DNA of 64,000 bases from Arthrobacter sp. ZGTC131 (lineage in GTDB: Bacteria > Actinomycetota > Actinomycetes > Actinomycetales > Micrococcaceae): assembly GCF_002929275.1 (NCBI RefSeq), contig NZ_PJIK01000014.1, positions 36,552 through 100,551 of the forward strand. Direction: 5' to 3'. A program made the position numbers and the translations under genes. Below the pieces are notes generated by a model, which was given only the letters and a program-made list of their open reading frames with translations, was not told the origin of the DNA and ran no database searches. Of the stretch, positions 8,702-17,162 are shown one piece after another; positions within the stretch are counted from its first letter, which is position 1; every line of letters begins with the position of its first letter.

Positions 8702-9550
8702 GTGACCGAACTGGGAAGACACAAACTGGGTAAACACAGCGCCGCTAACCTGAGCGCCGAGCTCGACGATTACGAACTGGCTTCCGCCCTGGTCCGCGAG
8801 GCGGGAATGCTGGCGCTCATGATGCGGCAGGGCGGGCTCGACGCCCAGCGCAAAACGTCCATCTCCGACGTCGTCACTGCCGCTGACCATGCCGCCGAGG
8901 CGTACGTGCTGGAGCAGCTGCGCCGCTGCCGGCCCGACGACGGCGTCCTGGGCGAGGAAGGCGCCGCTTTCCACGGAAGCAGCGGCCGGACCTGGGTCAT
9001 TGACCCGGTGGACGGAACCTATAACTTCCTCCACGGTTCCACCTACTGGTGCTCCGCGCTTGCCCTCAAGGATGAATCCGACGTGCTGCTGGGAGCCATC
9101 TTCCAGCCCGAGGAAGACAAGCTGTGGCTGGGCGGCACGGGCCGCTCCGCCACGCTCAACGGCGATCGCGTCACCACGTTCGCGTCGGACGGGGCTAACC
9201 GCGGCGCCGACGAGCTTTCCCAGATCGGTGCCGCCACCTACATCCACCCGCGATGGCTGGCGGATCCGATGTGCGCCATGCCCTGGCATGCCGCCGCCAG
9301 CTCTGCTGCCACGCTGCGCATGTTCGGGTCCGGCTCCTGCGATCTCGGGCGCGTGGCGGACGGCGAACTTGGCTGCTGGTTCCAGCACAGCTGCCCGGAA
9401 TGGGACTGGCTGCCCGGGAAGGCGATTGTCCTCGCCGCCGGCGGCGCCACCGGAAGCGTCTACGTGAACGGGCTCGAGTGGTTCATTGCAGGAGGCGCGA
9501 CGGCGGTGCACCAGCTGCGTGCGGCCCTTGAGTCAGGTTCGGTGGACTAG
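8702..9550 (+). CDS. Inositol monophosphatase family protein
   Basis: The 282-residue protein starts at GTG 8702. It has the metal-binding motifs of the IMPase/FIG superfamily: the EE of VLGEEGAAFHG, then WVIDPVDGTYNF (DPVDGT), and a C-terminal PEWDWLPGKAIVLAAGG. The family hydrolyses sugar or inositol phosphates or, in some actinobacteria, histidinol phosphate. The inositol genes are about 8 kb away with several operons between, so involvement there should not be assumed. The sequence TATAGGCT (8689-8696) could be a -10 element. Confidence 0.87.
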   Translation: MTELGRHKLGKHSAANLSAELDDYELASALVREAGMLALMMRQGGLDAQRKTSISDVVTAADHAAEAYVLEQLRRCRPDDGVLGEEGAAFHGSSGRTWVIDPVDGTYNFLHGSTYWCSALALKDESDVLLGAIFQPEEDKLWLGGTGRSATLNGDRVTTFASDGANRGADELSQIGAATYIHPRWLADPMCAMPWHAAASSAATLRMFGSGSCDLGRVADGELGCWFQHSCPEWDWLPGKAIVLAAGGATGSVYVNGLEWFIAGGATAVHQLRAALESGSVD

Positions 9551-9639
9551 CTCGCTGCGCGGTCTGTCGGGGGAGCGTCGAGGCGTCATCCACAGGGCGG
9601 AATGCAGTGTCAGCCCCACCGCCTAGACTTGTAGTCACC

Positions 9640-12258
9640 ATGGATATGTTGTTTGACCCGTACGCTGACGGTCCGTTCAAGGCAGGCTCCCGCGCCGCCG
9701 CCCTCACCAAGTCGCGCCCCGAATCGGGGCAGGCGGCCGTCGAATTCGGCGGCGGAGGACCGGGCCGGAGGGACCACCCGGCGGGTCCGTCAGGTGGTCC
9801 GGCAGGTGGCGGCTCTGCCGGTGCCGGCCCCGCCGGTGGCGGCGCTGCAAGCAGGGGCTCCGCAGGCGGGGGCACTGGAGGTGGCGGCCAGGCCGGCGAC
9901 TGGGCTGCCCGGCCGCAACTACCGGATGCCGGCGCCTTGCTGGAGGGACTGAATCCTCAGCAGGAAGAAGCCGTCAAGCATGCCGGCACCGCGCTGCTGA
10001 TCGTGGCGGGCGCCGGTTCAGGCAAGACCCGCGTGCTCAGTAACCGGATCGCGTACCTGATTGCCACGCGGCGCGCCCATCACGGCGAGATCCTGGCCAT
10101 CACGTTTACCAACAAGGCCGCCGCCGAAATGCGGGAGCGCATCGAGGCCCTCGTGGGCGGCCGGGCCAAGATCATGTGGATTTCCACCTTCCACTCGTCC
10201 TGTGTGCGCATCCTCCGCCAGGAAGCCGCCAACGTTGGGCTCAAGTCCAATTTCTCCATCTATGACTCCGCGGACTCCCTGCGGCTTGTCACACAGGTGT
10301 CCAAGATGCTGGACCTGGATCCCAAGAAGTTCGCGCCCAAGGCCATCCAGCACAAGATCTCAGCGCTCAAGAACGAGCTGATTGACGCCCATTCCTACGC
10401 CTCCTCGGTCAACCACAACGATCCCTTTGAACAGGCCGTGGCGGACGTCTTCAAGGGCTACACCCAGCGGCTCCGCCAGGCCAACGCCATGGACTTCGAC
10501 GACCTCATCGCCGAGACCGTCTACATGTTCAGGGCGTTCCCGGCCCTGGCTGATTCCTACCGGCGCCGCTTCCGTCACGTGCTGGTGGACGAATACCAGG
10601 ACACCAACCACGCGCAGTACGCACTGGTCCGGGAAATCGTGGGCGAGGGGCCGGGAGCGGCCGAGCTCACCGTCGTGGGCGATTCCGATCAGTCGATCTA
10701 TGCCTTCCGCGGGGCCGACATCCGCAACATCGTGGAGTTCGAGAAGGACTACCCCGATGCCCGCACCATCAAGCTCGAACAGAACTACCGCTCCACCCAG
10801 AACATCCTGAGCGCCGCCAACTCCGTCATCTCCCGCAATCCGAACCGGCCGGAGAAGCGGCTGTGGACGGCGGAGGGCGAGGGCCACAAGATCATCGGCT
10901 ACGTGGGCGAAAACGAACACGATGAAGCCCAGTTCATCGCCAAGGAGATCGACCGGCTGCAGGACGAGGACAACCTCCGCCCCGGGGACGTCGCCATCTT
11001 CTACCGCACCAACGCCCAGTCCCGGTCCATCGAGGATGTCCTGGTGCGCGTCGGCCTGCCCTACAAGGTGGTGGGCGGCACCAGGTTCTACGAGCGCAAG
11101 GAAATCAAGGACGCCCTCGCGTACCTGCGGGTCCTGGTGAACCCCGACGACGACGTCAACCTCCGCCGGGTCCTCAACGAACCCAAGCGCGGGATCGGCG
11201 ACCGCGCCGAGGGCGCCGTCGCAGCCCTGGCCGAACGGGAGCGGACTTCGTTCATGGCGGCTGCCCGCCGCGCCGACCAGGCGCCCGGCATGGCCACCCG
11301 TTCCGTCAACGCCGTTCTCGGCTTCGTGAAGCTCCTGGACGACCTCGCCGAGGTGGCCTCCGGATCCGGCGCGGCCGCGGCACTTGAAGCCGTCCTGGAA
11401 CAGACCGGGTACCTGGCAGGGCTGCGGTCAAGCACCGACCCCCAGGACGAATCCCGGGTGGAAAACCTCGCGGAACTAGTCGCCGTCGTGCGTGAGTACG
11501 AACAGGAGAATCCGGAGGGCTCCCTCGGGGCGTTCCTGGAGCAGGTCTCGCTCGTCGCGGACGCCGACCAGATTCCGGACGCGCCCGGAGCCGACATCGA
11601 TGCCGCGGTGGCCGAGGCCAAACGGCTGGGCGTGGTCACGCTCATGACACTGCACACTGCCAAGGGCCTCGAATTCCCCGTGGTGTTCCTGACCGGCATG
11701 GAGCACGGGCTCTTCCCGCACCAGCGTTCCGCCACGGACCCGAAGGAGCTGGCCGAGGAACGCCGCCTCGCCTACGTGGGCCTCACCCGCGCCCGGAAGC
11801 GGCTGTACGTGACGCGCTCCGAAGTCCGGAGCATGTGGGGCCAGAGCCAGTACAACCCTGCCAGCCAGTTCCTCGAAGAAATCCCGTCCGAACTCGTCGA
11901 ATGGAAGCGCGAGGGCAGCAGCCGGCAGTCCGGCGGCTGGGGGAGCGGGGCGCCGATCGGCTCCAACCGGTATGGCGGATCATTTTGGGGAGCCGGCACG
12001 TCGCGCGGTGCCGCGGCCGATTCCTCGGCAGGCTTCAACGCGGACGTTCCCGCCGCCGTCGCGAAGAACCGTGTCCAGCCGCAGAAGGAAGTTGTCGCGG
12101 TCAGCGTGGGGGACAAGGTCAACCACACCAGTTTCGGCAACGGAACGGTGTTGGCTGTCGAAGGGGCAGGGGACAAAACCGTGGCGAAGGTGAAGTTCGA
12201 CGTCGGCGAGAAGCGGCTGTTGCTGCGCTACGCGCCGCTCACCAAACTCGACGCCTGA
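9640..12258 (+). CDS. pcrA: UvrD/PcrA-type ATP-dependent DNA helicase
   Basis: The 872-residue superfamily 1A helicase probably acts in repair and replication-fork maintenance. Start ATG 9640 (MDMLFDPYADGPF) is preferred over the GTG at 9607. Motif I AGAGSGKT lies at about residues 123-130, motif II VDEYQDTNHAQY near 315, and QNYRST, TLHTAKGLEFPVVFL and YVGLTRARKRLYVT follow in order. The C-terminal region ends in a small SH3-like segment (VGDKVNHTSFGNGTVLAVEG) typical of PcrA. Residues about 34-92 are an unusual Gly/Ala/Pro-rich spacer between the N-terminal peptide and the helicase core. The helicase gene is followed two bases after its stop by a lipoprotein gene. Confidence 0.95.
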   Translation: MDMLFDPYADGPFKAGSRAAALTKSRPESGQAAVEFGGGGPGRRDHPAGPSGGPAGGGSAGAGPAGGGAASRGSAGGGTGGGGQAGDWAARPQLPDAGALLEGLNPQQEEAVKHAGTALLIVAGAGSGKTRVLSNRIAYLIATRRAHHGEILAITFTNKAAAEMRERIEALVGGRAKIMWISTFHSSCVRILRQEAANVGLKSNFSIYDSADSLRLVTQVSKMLDLDPKKFAPKAIQHKISALKNELIDAHSYASSVNHNDPFEQAVADVFKGYTQRLRQANAMDFDDLIAETVYMFRAFPALADSYRRRFRHVLVDEYQDTNHAQYALVREIVGEGPGAAELTVVGDSDQSIYAFRGADIRNIVEFEKDYPDARTIKLEQNYRSTQNILSAANSVISRNPNRPEKRLWTAEGEGHKIIGYVGENEHDEAQFIAKEIDRLQDEDNLRPGDVAIFYRTNAQSRSIEDVLVRVGLPYKVVGGTRFYERKEIKDALAYLRVLVNPDDDVNLRRVLNEPKRGIGDRAEGAVAALAERERTSFMAAARRADQAPGMATRSVNAVLGFVKLLDDLAEVASGSGAAAALEAVLEQTGYLAGLRSSTDPQDESRVENLAELVAVVREYEQENPEGSLGAFLEQVSLVADADQIPDAPGADIDAAVAEAKRLGVVTLMTLHTAKGLEFPVVFLTGMEHGLFPHQRSATDPKELAEERRLAYVGLTRARKRLYVTRSEVRSMWGQSQYNPASQFLEEIPSELVEWKREGSSRQSGGWGSGAPIGSNRYGGSFWGAGTSRGAAADSSAGFNADVPAAVAKNRVQPQKEVVAVSVGDKVNHTSFGNGTVLAVEGAGDKTVAKVKFDVGEKRLLLRYAPLTKLDA

Positions 12259-12260
12259 CC

Positions 12261-12971
12261 GTGGCGGTTCGATGGGCGGTTCGTTGGGCGGCCGCGGTGG
12301 TGGCGGTCGCCGTGCTGGCGGTCACCGGCTGCACCGTCAGGGTGCCGGATCCCACGTACACCACCCCGCCGCCGCTGCCGGCCCTTGAGCAGCTGAAGCA
12401 GGCCCCGCTGTCCGATGCCCGTGTATTTTCCGCGGGGGAGGACGTCCTGGCCTTTGTCACGGCGGACCGGAACGTGGTCTGCTCGCTGACCTCAGCGCGC
12501 GGGCCCCACGTCAATCTGCCGTACGAGCAGAACAACTTCGGTGACGCCGCCAACCGGAAACTGGCCACGGTTCCCGCAGCGCACTGCGAGCTGGCGGTCT
12601 ACCCCGCGCCCCAAACCGCGGACATCAAGGACGACTGCTCGGGGACCGGCCTGGGCTATCTGGGCGGAACCGCCCTGCTCACGCCTGACCGGGCGGGCTA
12701 CGGCGAGTGCCGGTCCGGCGTCACACAAATGGAAGCCGAATACGGACCCCAGGGGTCACACACCGGTCCCATCTCGCGGCTGCCCGTCCTTCCCGAGGGC
12801 GGAAACCTGGAACGCAACGGCCTGAGGTGCTCCGCCTACGACGCCGGGGTGGCCTGCGGGAACGTCTCCGGAGGCACCGCGTTCTTCGTCAGCCGGGATC
12901 ATTACGAGCTCATCTCCGGCGGGGGCAAGAAGCCCTCCACCGCGCCCTCCAAGGCCCCAAAATCCCCGTAA
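12261..12971 (+). CDS. Putative lipoprotein
   Basis: This 236-residue protein starts at GTG 12261, two bases after the helicase stop. Its N-terminus is a signal peptide with lipobox (AVAVLAVTGC), so it should be lipidated at Cys24 and exported. The mature part contains several paired cysteines (VCSL, HCEL, DDCSG, GECRSG, RCSAY, ACGN), consistent with disulphides in an extracytoplasmic fold. The C-terminus is a Lys/Ser/Pro tail. No catalytic motif is visible and the function is unknown. Confidence 0.8.
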   Translation: MAVRWAVRWAAAVVAVAVLAVTGCTVRVPDPTYTTPPPLPALEQLKQAPLSDARVFSAGEDVLAFVTADRNVVCSLTSARGPHVNLPYEQNNFGDAANRKLATVPAAHCELAVYPAPQTADIKDDCSGTGLGYLGGTALLTPDRAGYGECRSGVTQMEAEYGPQGSHTGPISRLPVLPEGGNLERNGLRCSAYDAGVACGNVSGGTAFFVSRDHYELISGGGKKPSTAPSKAPKSP

Positions 12972-13194
12972 TCATGCGGTTTTTCTACGTTCCATAGAAT
13001 AGTGTCCTTACTCACATAACAGGTAGTCTGGAACGGGCATCTCCCCATAAAGGACTAGAGTTCCCAAAGGAGCATTGCGCCGCGCGGCTCGTTTCCGGAC
13101 CTGCCGCAGGGCGCGTTTATTCCGCAGCCCGGTCCACTTCTGTGGTGTTTTCCGGCTGTACAGAAACTACTTCGACGTAGAAGGACACTAAACC

Positions 13195-14364
13195 GTGGAC
13201 CTGTTTGAATATCAGGCGCGCGATATGTTCGAGGCGCACGGTGTACCCGTGCTTGCTGGCATCGTGGCGCATACCCCTGAAGAAGCAAAGGCAGCTGCCG
13301 AGAAGATCGGCGGCGTAACTGTCGTCAAGGCACAGGTTAAGGTCGGTGGCCGCGGAAAGGCCGGCGGCGTTAAGGTCGCCAAGACCGCCGACGAGGCGCT
13401 GGAGCACTCCACCAACATCCTGGGCATGGACATCAAGGGCCACACCGTTAACAAGGTGATGATTGCCCAGGGTGCAGATATTGCCGAGGAATACTACTTC
13501 TCCGTCCTGCTGGACCGGGCCAACCGCAACTACCTGGCCATGTGCTCGGTTGAGGGCGGCATGGAAATCGAACAGCTCGCCGTCGAACGCCCCGAGGCGC
13601 TTGCGAAGATTGCCATCGACCCCGCCGTGGGCATCGACCAGGCCAAGGCCGACGAAATCGTCGCCGAAGCCGGATTCCCTGAGGAGCTGCGCGGCAAAGT
13701 CGCCGCCGTCATCCTCAAGCTCTGGGACGTCTTCAAGAAGGAAGACGCAACCCTCGTTGAGGTCAACCCGCTCGTGAAGACCGGCGCCGGCGACATCGTT
13801 GCCCTCGACGGCAAGGTGACCCTGGACGAAAACGCTGACTTCCGTCACGCCAAGCACGCGCTCCTGGAGGACAAGGACGCTGCCGACCCGCTCGAGGCCA
13901 AGGCCAAGGCGCAGGACCTCAACTACGTCAAGCTCGACGGCGAAGTTGGCATCATCGGCAACGGTGCAGGCTTGGTTATGTCCACCCTGGACGTCGTCGC
14001 CTACGCCGGCGAGAAGCACGGCAACGTCAAGCCCGCCAACTTCCTGGACATCGGCGGTGGAGCTTCCGCCGAGGTCATGGCTGCAGGCCTCGACGTTATC
14101 CTGGGCGACGAGCAGGTCAAGGCCGTGTTCGTGAACGTCTTCGGCGGCATCACCGCCTGTGACGCCGTGGCCAAGGGCATTGTGGGAGCACTGGCCGAAC
14201 TGGGCCACTCCGCCAACAAACCGCTGGTTGTCCGCCTCGACGGCAACAACGTTGAAGAAGGCCGCCGCATCCTGGCCGAGGCCAACCACCCGCTGGTTAC
14301 CGTGGCCGCCACCATGGACGAGGGCGCCGACAAAGCCGCCGAGCTCGCCAACGCAGCGAAGTAA
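13195..14364 (+). CDS. sucC: Succinate-CoA ligase (ADP-forming), beta subunit
   Basis: The 389-residue protein starts at GTG 13195 after a GAAGGAC ribosome-binding site. It begins with the ATP-grasp region ([38 protein letters not shown]) and ends with a CoA-ligase flavodoxin-like domain ([18 protein letters not shown]). With SucD it interconverts succinyl-CoA and succinate in the TCA cycle with formation of ATP. sucD follows 12 bp downstream. The 223-bp upstream gap is the likely promoter region; no consensus promoter stood out there. Confidence 0.97.
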   Translation: MDLFEYQARDMFEAHGVPVLAGIVAHTPEEAKAAAEKIGGVTVVKAQVKVGGRGKAGGVKVAKTADEALEHSTNILGMDIKGHTVNKVMIAQGADIAEEYYFSVLLDRANRNYLAMCSVEGGMEIEQLAVERPEALAKIAIDPAVGIDQAKADEIVAEAGFPEELRGKVAAVILKLWDVFKKEDATLVEVNPLVKTGAGDIVALDGKVTLDENADFRHAKHALLEDKDAADPLEAKAKAQDLNYVKLDGEVGIIGNGAGLVMSTLDVVAYAGEKHGNVKPANFLDIGGGASAEVMAAGLDVILGDEQVKAVFVNVFGGITACDAVAKGIVGALAELGHSANKPLVVRLDGNNVEEGRRILAEANHPLVTVAATMDEGADKAAELANAAK

Positions 14365-14376
14365 AGGGACCGACAC

Positions 14377-15279
14377 ATGTCTATTTATCTGAACAAGGAC
14401 TCCAAGGTCATCGTCCAGGGCATCACCGGCGGCGAAGGCACCAAGCACACCGCCCTCATGCTCAAGGCCGGCACCAACGTTGTCGGCGGCGTCAACGCCC
14501 GCAAGGCCGGCACCACGGTCCTGCACGGCGAGAACGAAATCACCGTCTTCGGCACCGTCAAGGAAGCCATGGCAGAGACCGGCGCCGACGTCTCCATCGT
14601 CTTCGTGCCGCCGGCCTTCACCAAGAACGCCGTCGTTGAGGCCATCGAGGCAGGCATCGGCCTGGTCGTCGTCATCACCGAAGGCGTCCCGGTCCAGGAT
14701 TCCGCCGAATTCTGGGCGCTGGCCCAGTCCAAGGTGGATGCTGACGGCAACCAGGTCACCCGCATCATCGGACCGAACTGCCCCGGCATCATCACCCCGG
14801 GCGAGGCCCTCGTAGGCATCACCCCGGCCAACATCACGGGCAAGGGCCCGATCGGACTGGTCTCCAAGTCCGGCACCCTGACCTACCAGATGATGTACGA
14901 ACTGCGCGACCTTGGCTTCTCCACCGCCATCGGCATCGGCGGCGACCCCGTCATCGGCACCACGCACATCGACGCCCTGGCTGCGTTCGAGGCCGACCCG
15001 GAAACCAAGGCGATCGTGATGATCGGCGAAATCGGCGGCGACGCCGAAGAGCGGGCTGCCGACTTCATCAAGGCCAACGTCACCAAGCCGGTTGTCGGCT
15101 ACGTGGCAGGCTTCACCGCGCCGGAAGGCAAGACCATGGGCCACGCCGGTGCCATCGTCTCCGGTTCCGCCGGTACCGCACAGGCCAAGAAGGAAGCCCT
15201 TGAGGCTGCAGGCGTGAAGGTCGGCAAGACGCCGTCCGAGACCGCCAAGCTGCTGCGCGAAGTTTACGCAGCCCTCTAA
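14377..15279 (+). CDS. sucD: Succinate-CoA ligase, alpha subunit
   Basis: The 300-residue protein has the N-terminal CoA-binding Rossmann domain ([20 protein letters not shown]) and the conserved GHAGAIVSG segment near residue 247, whose histidine is transiently phosphorylated in the family. The length matches SucD. It forms one transcription unit with sucC and is closed by a strong hairpin at 15293-15353. Confidence 0.97.
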   Translation: MSIYLNKDSKVIVQGITGGEGTKHTALMLKAGTNVVGGVNARKAGTTVLHGENEITVFGTVKEAMAETGADVSIVFVPPAFTKNAVVEAIEAGIGLVVVITEGVPVQDSAEFWALAQSKVDADGNQVTRIIGPNCPGIITPGEALVGITPANITGKGPIGLVSKSGTLTYQMMYELRDLGFSTAIGIGGDPVIGTTHIDALAAFEADPETKAIVMIGEIGGDAEERAADFIKANVTKPVVGYVAGFTAPEGKTMGHAGAIVSGSAGTAQAKKEALEAAGVKVGKTPSETAKLLREVYAAL

Positions 15280-15292
15280 GCTCCCTTAAAGC

Positions 15293-15353
15293 AACGCGGG
15301 GTCGCTCCTCGTCTTTTCCACCTGGTGGATCGGGCAGAGAGCGGCCCCGCGTT
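15293..15353 (+). terminator. Terminator of sucCD
   Basis: AACGCGGGGTCGCTC (15293-15307) pairs with GAGCGGCCCCGCGTT (15339-15353), a 15-bp stem with one G-T wobble and a 31-nt loop. It is followed by CCTTTGTTT. It sits 14 bp after the sucD stop. Confidence 0.8.
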
Positions 15354-15403
15354 CCTTTGTTTAACCCCTTGCGCAGAATCCGGCACGGGCCTATTGTGGT
15401 TAA

Positions 15404-15423
15404 CAACCAATTGGTTGATCAAC
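15404..15423. promoter_or_regulatory. Palindromic operator before the ArsR gene
   Basis: CAACCAATTGGTTG (15404-15417) is a perfect 14-bp palindrome, overlapped by a second perfect palindrome GTTGATCAAC (15414-15423). The pair lies about 65-85 bp before the ArsR-family start, the expected place for an autoregulatory operator. Confidence 0.65.
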
Positions 15424-15487
15424 GTGCCGGTTGATTGAGGGCCGTTGATGACAGCACCAGCAGTACTAAGGTAACGAATCCGGGGCA

Positions 15488-15859
15488 ATGACTGTGGATA
15501 CCGGCAGTGACGACGACCTTCTGAACGCGGCCTTCCTGGCGCTTTCCGATCCGATCCGGCGCCGCCTCATCTCCCGGCTCAGCCGGGGGCCCGCCACCGT
15601 CAATGAACTGGCTGAACCCTTCGCGATCTCCAAGCAGGCGGTCTCGAAGCACATCCAGGTCCTCGAGCAGGCGCAACTGGTCACGCGCAGCCGCGATGCC
15701 CAGCGCCGGCCCGTCCACCTGAATCCCGCACGGCTCGAAGCGCTCACCGCGTGGATCGACCAGTACCGGCTGGTCCGCGAGGCGCAGTACCGCAGCCTTG
15801 ATGCCGTGCTCCACTCCAACGCCGCCCACGGCGGCAGCAGTCAAAAGGACCGACAATGA
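15488..15859 (+). CDS. ArsR-family transcriptional regulator
   Basis: This 123-residue winged-helix protein has the ArsR/SdpR pattern ALSDPIRRRLISRLSRG, then the recognition region FAISKQAVSKHIQVLEQAQL and a wing around RSRDAQRRPVHL. There are no metal-binding CxC motifs, so it is more like the regulators paired with SRPBCC/AHSA1 proteins than arsenic sensors. It overlaps the following SRPBCC gene by ATGA and probably represses this two-gene operon through the palindromes at 15404-15423. Confidence 0.88.
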   Translation: MTVDTGSDDDLLNAAFLALSDPIRRRLISRLSRGPATVNELAEPFAISKQAVSKHIQVLEQAQLVTRSRDAQRRPVHLNPARLEALTAWIDQYRLVREAQYRSLDAVLHSNAAHGGSSQKDRQ

Positions 15860-16329
15860 GCAACGCGCTTAAACTCACCGTCCCTGACGGCGTCCCGTTC
15901 ATCGATTGGGAGCGGGAGTTCGATTTCCCGGTGGCGGACGTTTTCCGCGCCCATAGGGAACCGGAGCTGATCTCCCAGTGGCTGGGCCCGCGGGACACGA
16001 ACATCGATATCGACCACTACGACTTCCGCTCCGGCGGCACCTACCTCTACAACCACACCGGTTCGGACGGCGTGACCTATGCGTTCAGCGGCATCTTCCA
16101 CACCGTCCGCGAGAACGACTTTGCCATCCAGACCTTCGAGTTCAGCGGCTACCCGGACATCGTCAGCATCGAATTCATGAACTTTGAGGACCTGGGCGGC
16201 GGCCGCTCCAAGATCAGGGGGCATTCCGTCTATCCCAGCATGGAAGCCCGCGACGGCATGGCCCAGTCCGGCATGGAGGGCGGCATGAGCGACGGCTACG
16301 AACGGCTCGAAGAGCTGCTCACCAAGTGA
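15856..16329 (+). CDS. SRPBCC / AHSA1-domain protein
   Basis: The 157-residue protein has the Aha1-C type pattern: FPVADVFRAHREPELISQWL near the N-terminus, DFRSGGTYLYNH in the middle and GMSDGYERLEELL at the end. Members of this START-like fold bind hydrophobic ligands. Translational coupling to an ArsR regulator is a common actinobacterial arrangement. The ligand is unknown. Confidence 0.87.
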   Translation: MSNALKLTVPDGVPFIDWEREFDFPVADVFRAHREPELISQWLGPRDTNIDIDHYDFRSGGTYLYNHTGSDGVTYAFSGIFHTVRENDFAIQTFEFSGYPDIVSIEFMNFEDLGGGRSKIRGHSVYPSMEARDGMAQSGMEGGMSDGYERLEELLTK

Positions 16330-16389
16330 CCCCGGCTCGCCGGCGATAGCTCCAAGGGCGGTATTTCCAAAGGCAATAACTTTAAAAGT

Positions 16390-16437
16390 ACGACGGCGGG
16401 CGGTCACCTTCTCAGCGAAGGGGCCGCCCGCCGTCGT
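16390..16437. terminator. Strong hairpin terminator
   Basis: ACGACGGCGGGCGG (16390-16403) pairs perfectly with CCGCCCGCCGTCGT (16424-16437), a 14-bp stem with a 20-nt loop, 60 bp after the SRPBCC stop. No long U-tract follows. Confidence 0.7.
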
Positions 16438-16506
16438 GCGCCGTTGAGAACGGCTCCATCAGACGGGCCCGCCGGCCCTGTACGCCGCATCTGTAGTTTG
16501 ATAGTA

Positions 16507-16523
16507 TGTCAGGACAAACTATT
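16507..16523. promoter_or_regulatory. IolR-type operator before the tautomerase gene
   Basis: TGTCAGGACA (16507-16516) is a TGTC-AG-GACA inverted repeat. It sits within a longer near-palindrome: ATAGT at 16501-16505 and ACTAT at 16518-16522 pair around it. The 17-mer TGTCAGGACAAACTATT is exactly repeated at 30762-30778, before the inositol ABC transporter operon. Confidence 0.75.
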
Positions 16524-16537
16524 AAAGGACTGCAGCT

Positions 16538-16942
16538 ATGCCACTGGTTCGAATTGACGTCAATGCAGGCCGCCGCTCGGAAGAGCTGGGCGATCTGAGC
16601 CGGGGCATTCACGATGCCATCCTGGCCGAATACGGCATTCCCGAACGAGACTACTTCCACATCCTGACGGAGCACCCCGCCGGCCAGATCGTCGCCCAGG
16701 ATGCAGGCCTCGGCTTTGACCGCACGGCCGACGTGGTCATGATCCAGATTTTTACCCAGGGCGGACGCAGCCAGGAAGCCAAGCAATCACTTTTCGCTGC
16801 CGTGGCGGACCGGCTTGGACAACTCGGCATCGCTGGCGAGAACGTCTTCATCGGCTATGTGGAAAATACGGCCGGCGACTGGTCGTTCGGGTTTGGCCGG
16901 GCGCAGTACGTCACGGGCGAACTTGCGGTGCCCAGAAAGTAG
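16538..16942 (+). CDS. Tautomerase family protein
   Basis: This 134-residue protein begins MPLVRIDV. After Met removal, Pro1 would be the catalytic base of the tautomerase (4-oxalocrotonate tautomerase / MIF) superfamily. The length suggests two fused beta-alpha-beta units (second near IQIFTQGGRSQEAKQSLF). An AAAGGA ribosome-binding site lies 8 bp before the ATG. It sits between a terminator and the iol operon and carries the same operator as the inositol ABC importer. A role in handling an inositol-derived keto/enol intermediate is therefore possible but is inference. Confidence 0.85.
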   Translation: MPLVRIDVNAGRRSEELGDLSRGIHDAILAEYGIPERDYFHILTEHPAGQIVAQDAGLGFDRTADVVMIQIFTQGGRSQEAKQSLFAAVADRLGQLGIAGENVFIGYVENTAGDWSFGFGRAQYVTGELAVPRK

Positions 16943-17018
16943 TCCGCGGGCGGGCCTGTTCCCGCCGAAAATGGTCCCGTTTTTAACCGGCCTCCCCTCA
17001 AAATGCAAGTTGTAAATA

Positions 17019-17044
17019 TGTCAGTACAAACCTTTGACAGGACA
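17019..17044. promoter_or_regulatory. iol operon operator and -35 region
   Basis: TGTCAGTACA (17019-17028) and TGACAGGACA (17035-17044) are two copies of the iol operator motif. TTGACA (17034-17039) is a good -35 hexamer lying between them. The 21-bp stretch 17019-17039 matches 30762-30782 at 18 positions, so both operons share an operator and -35 arrangement. The -10 (17057-17062, CAAAGT) is weak. Confidence 0.7.
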
Positions 17045-17162
17045 TGAATTCTAGGGCAAAGTAGTGGTTGTGGTCCCGCTCACGGGGGCCGCGAGGCAAC
17101 GTAGCCCTGGCCGTTCGGCTGCTTAGAGGTACAGAGTTCAAACAGAAAGGTCCACGATCACC

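Noticed and set aside
9607-9639. Earlier GTG start for the PcrA-like helicase
   Set aside because: The ATG at 9640 begins the conserved MDMLFDPYADGPF peptide; the extra 11 residues look like untranslated leader.
13077-13193. Short plus-strand frame with a TTG start just before sucC
   Set aside because: GGAG is only two bases from the TTG, the product is Arg-rich and unlike any leader peptide, and the frame is explained by chance in the sucC leader.
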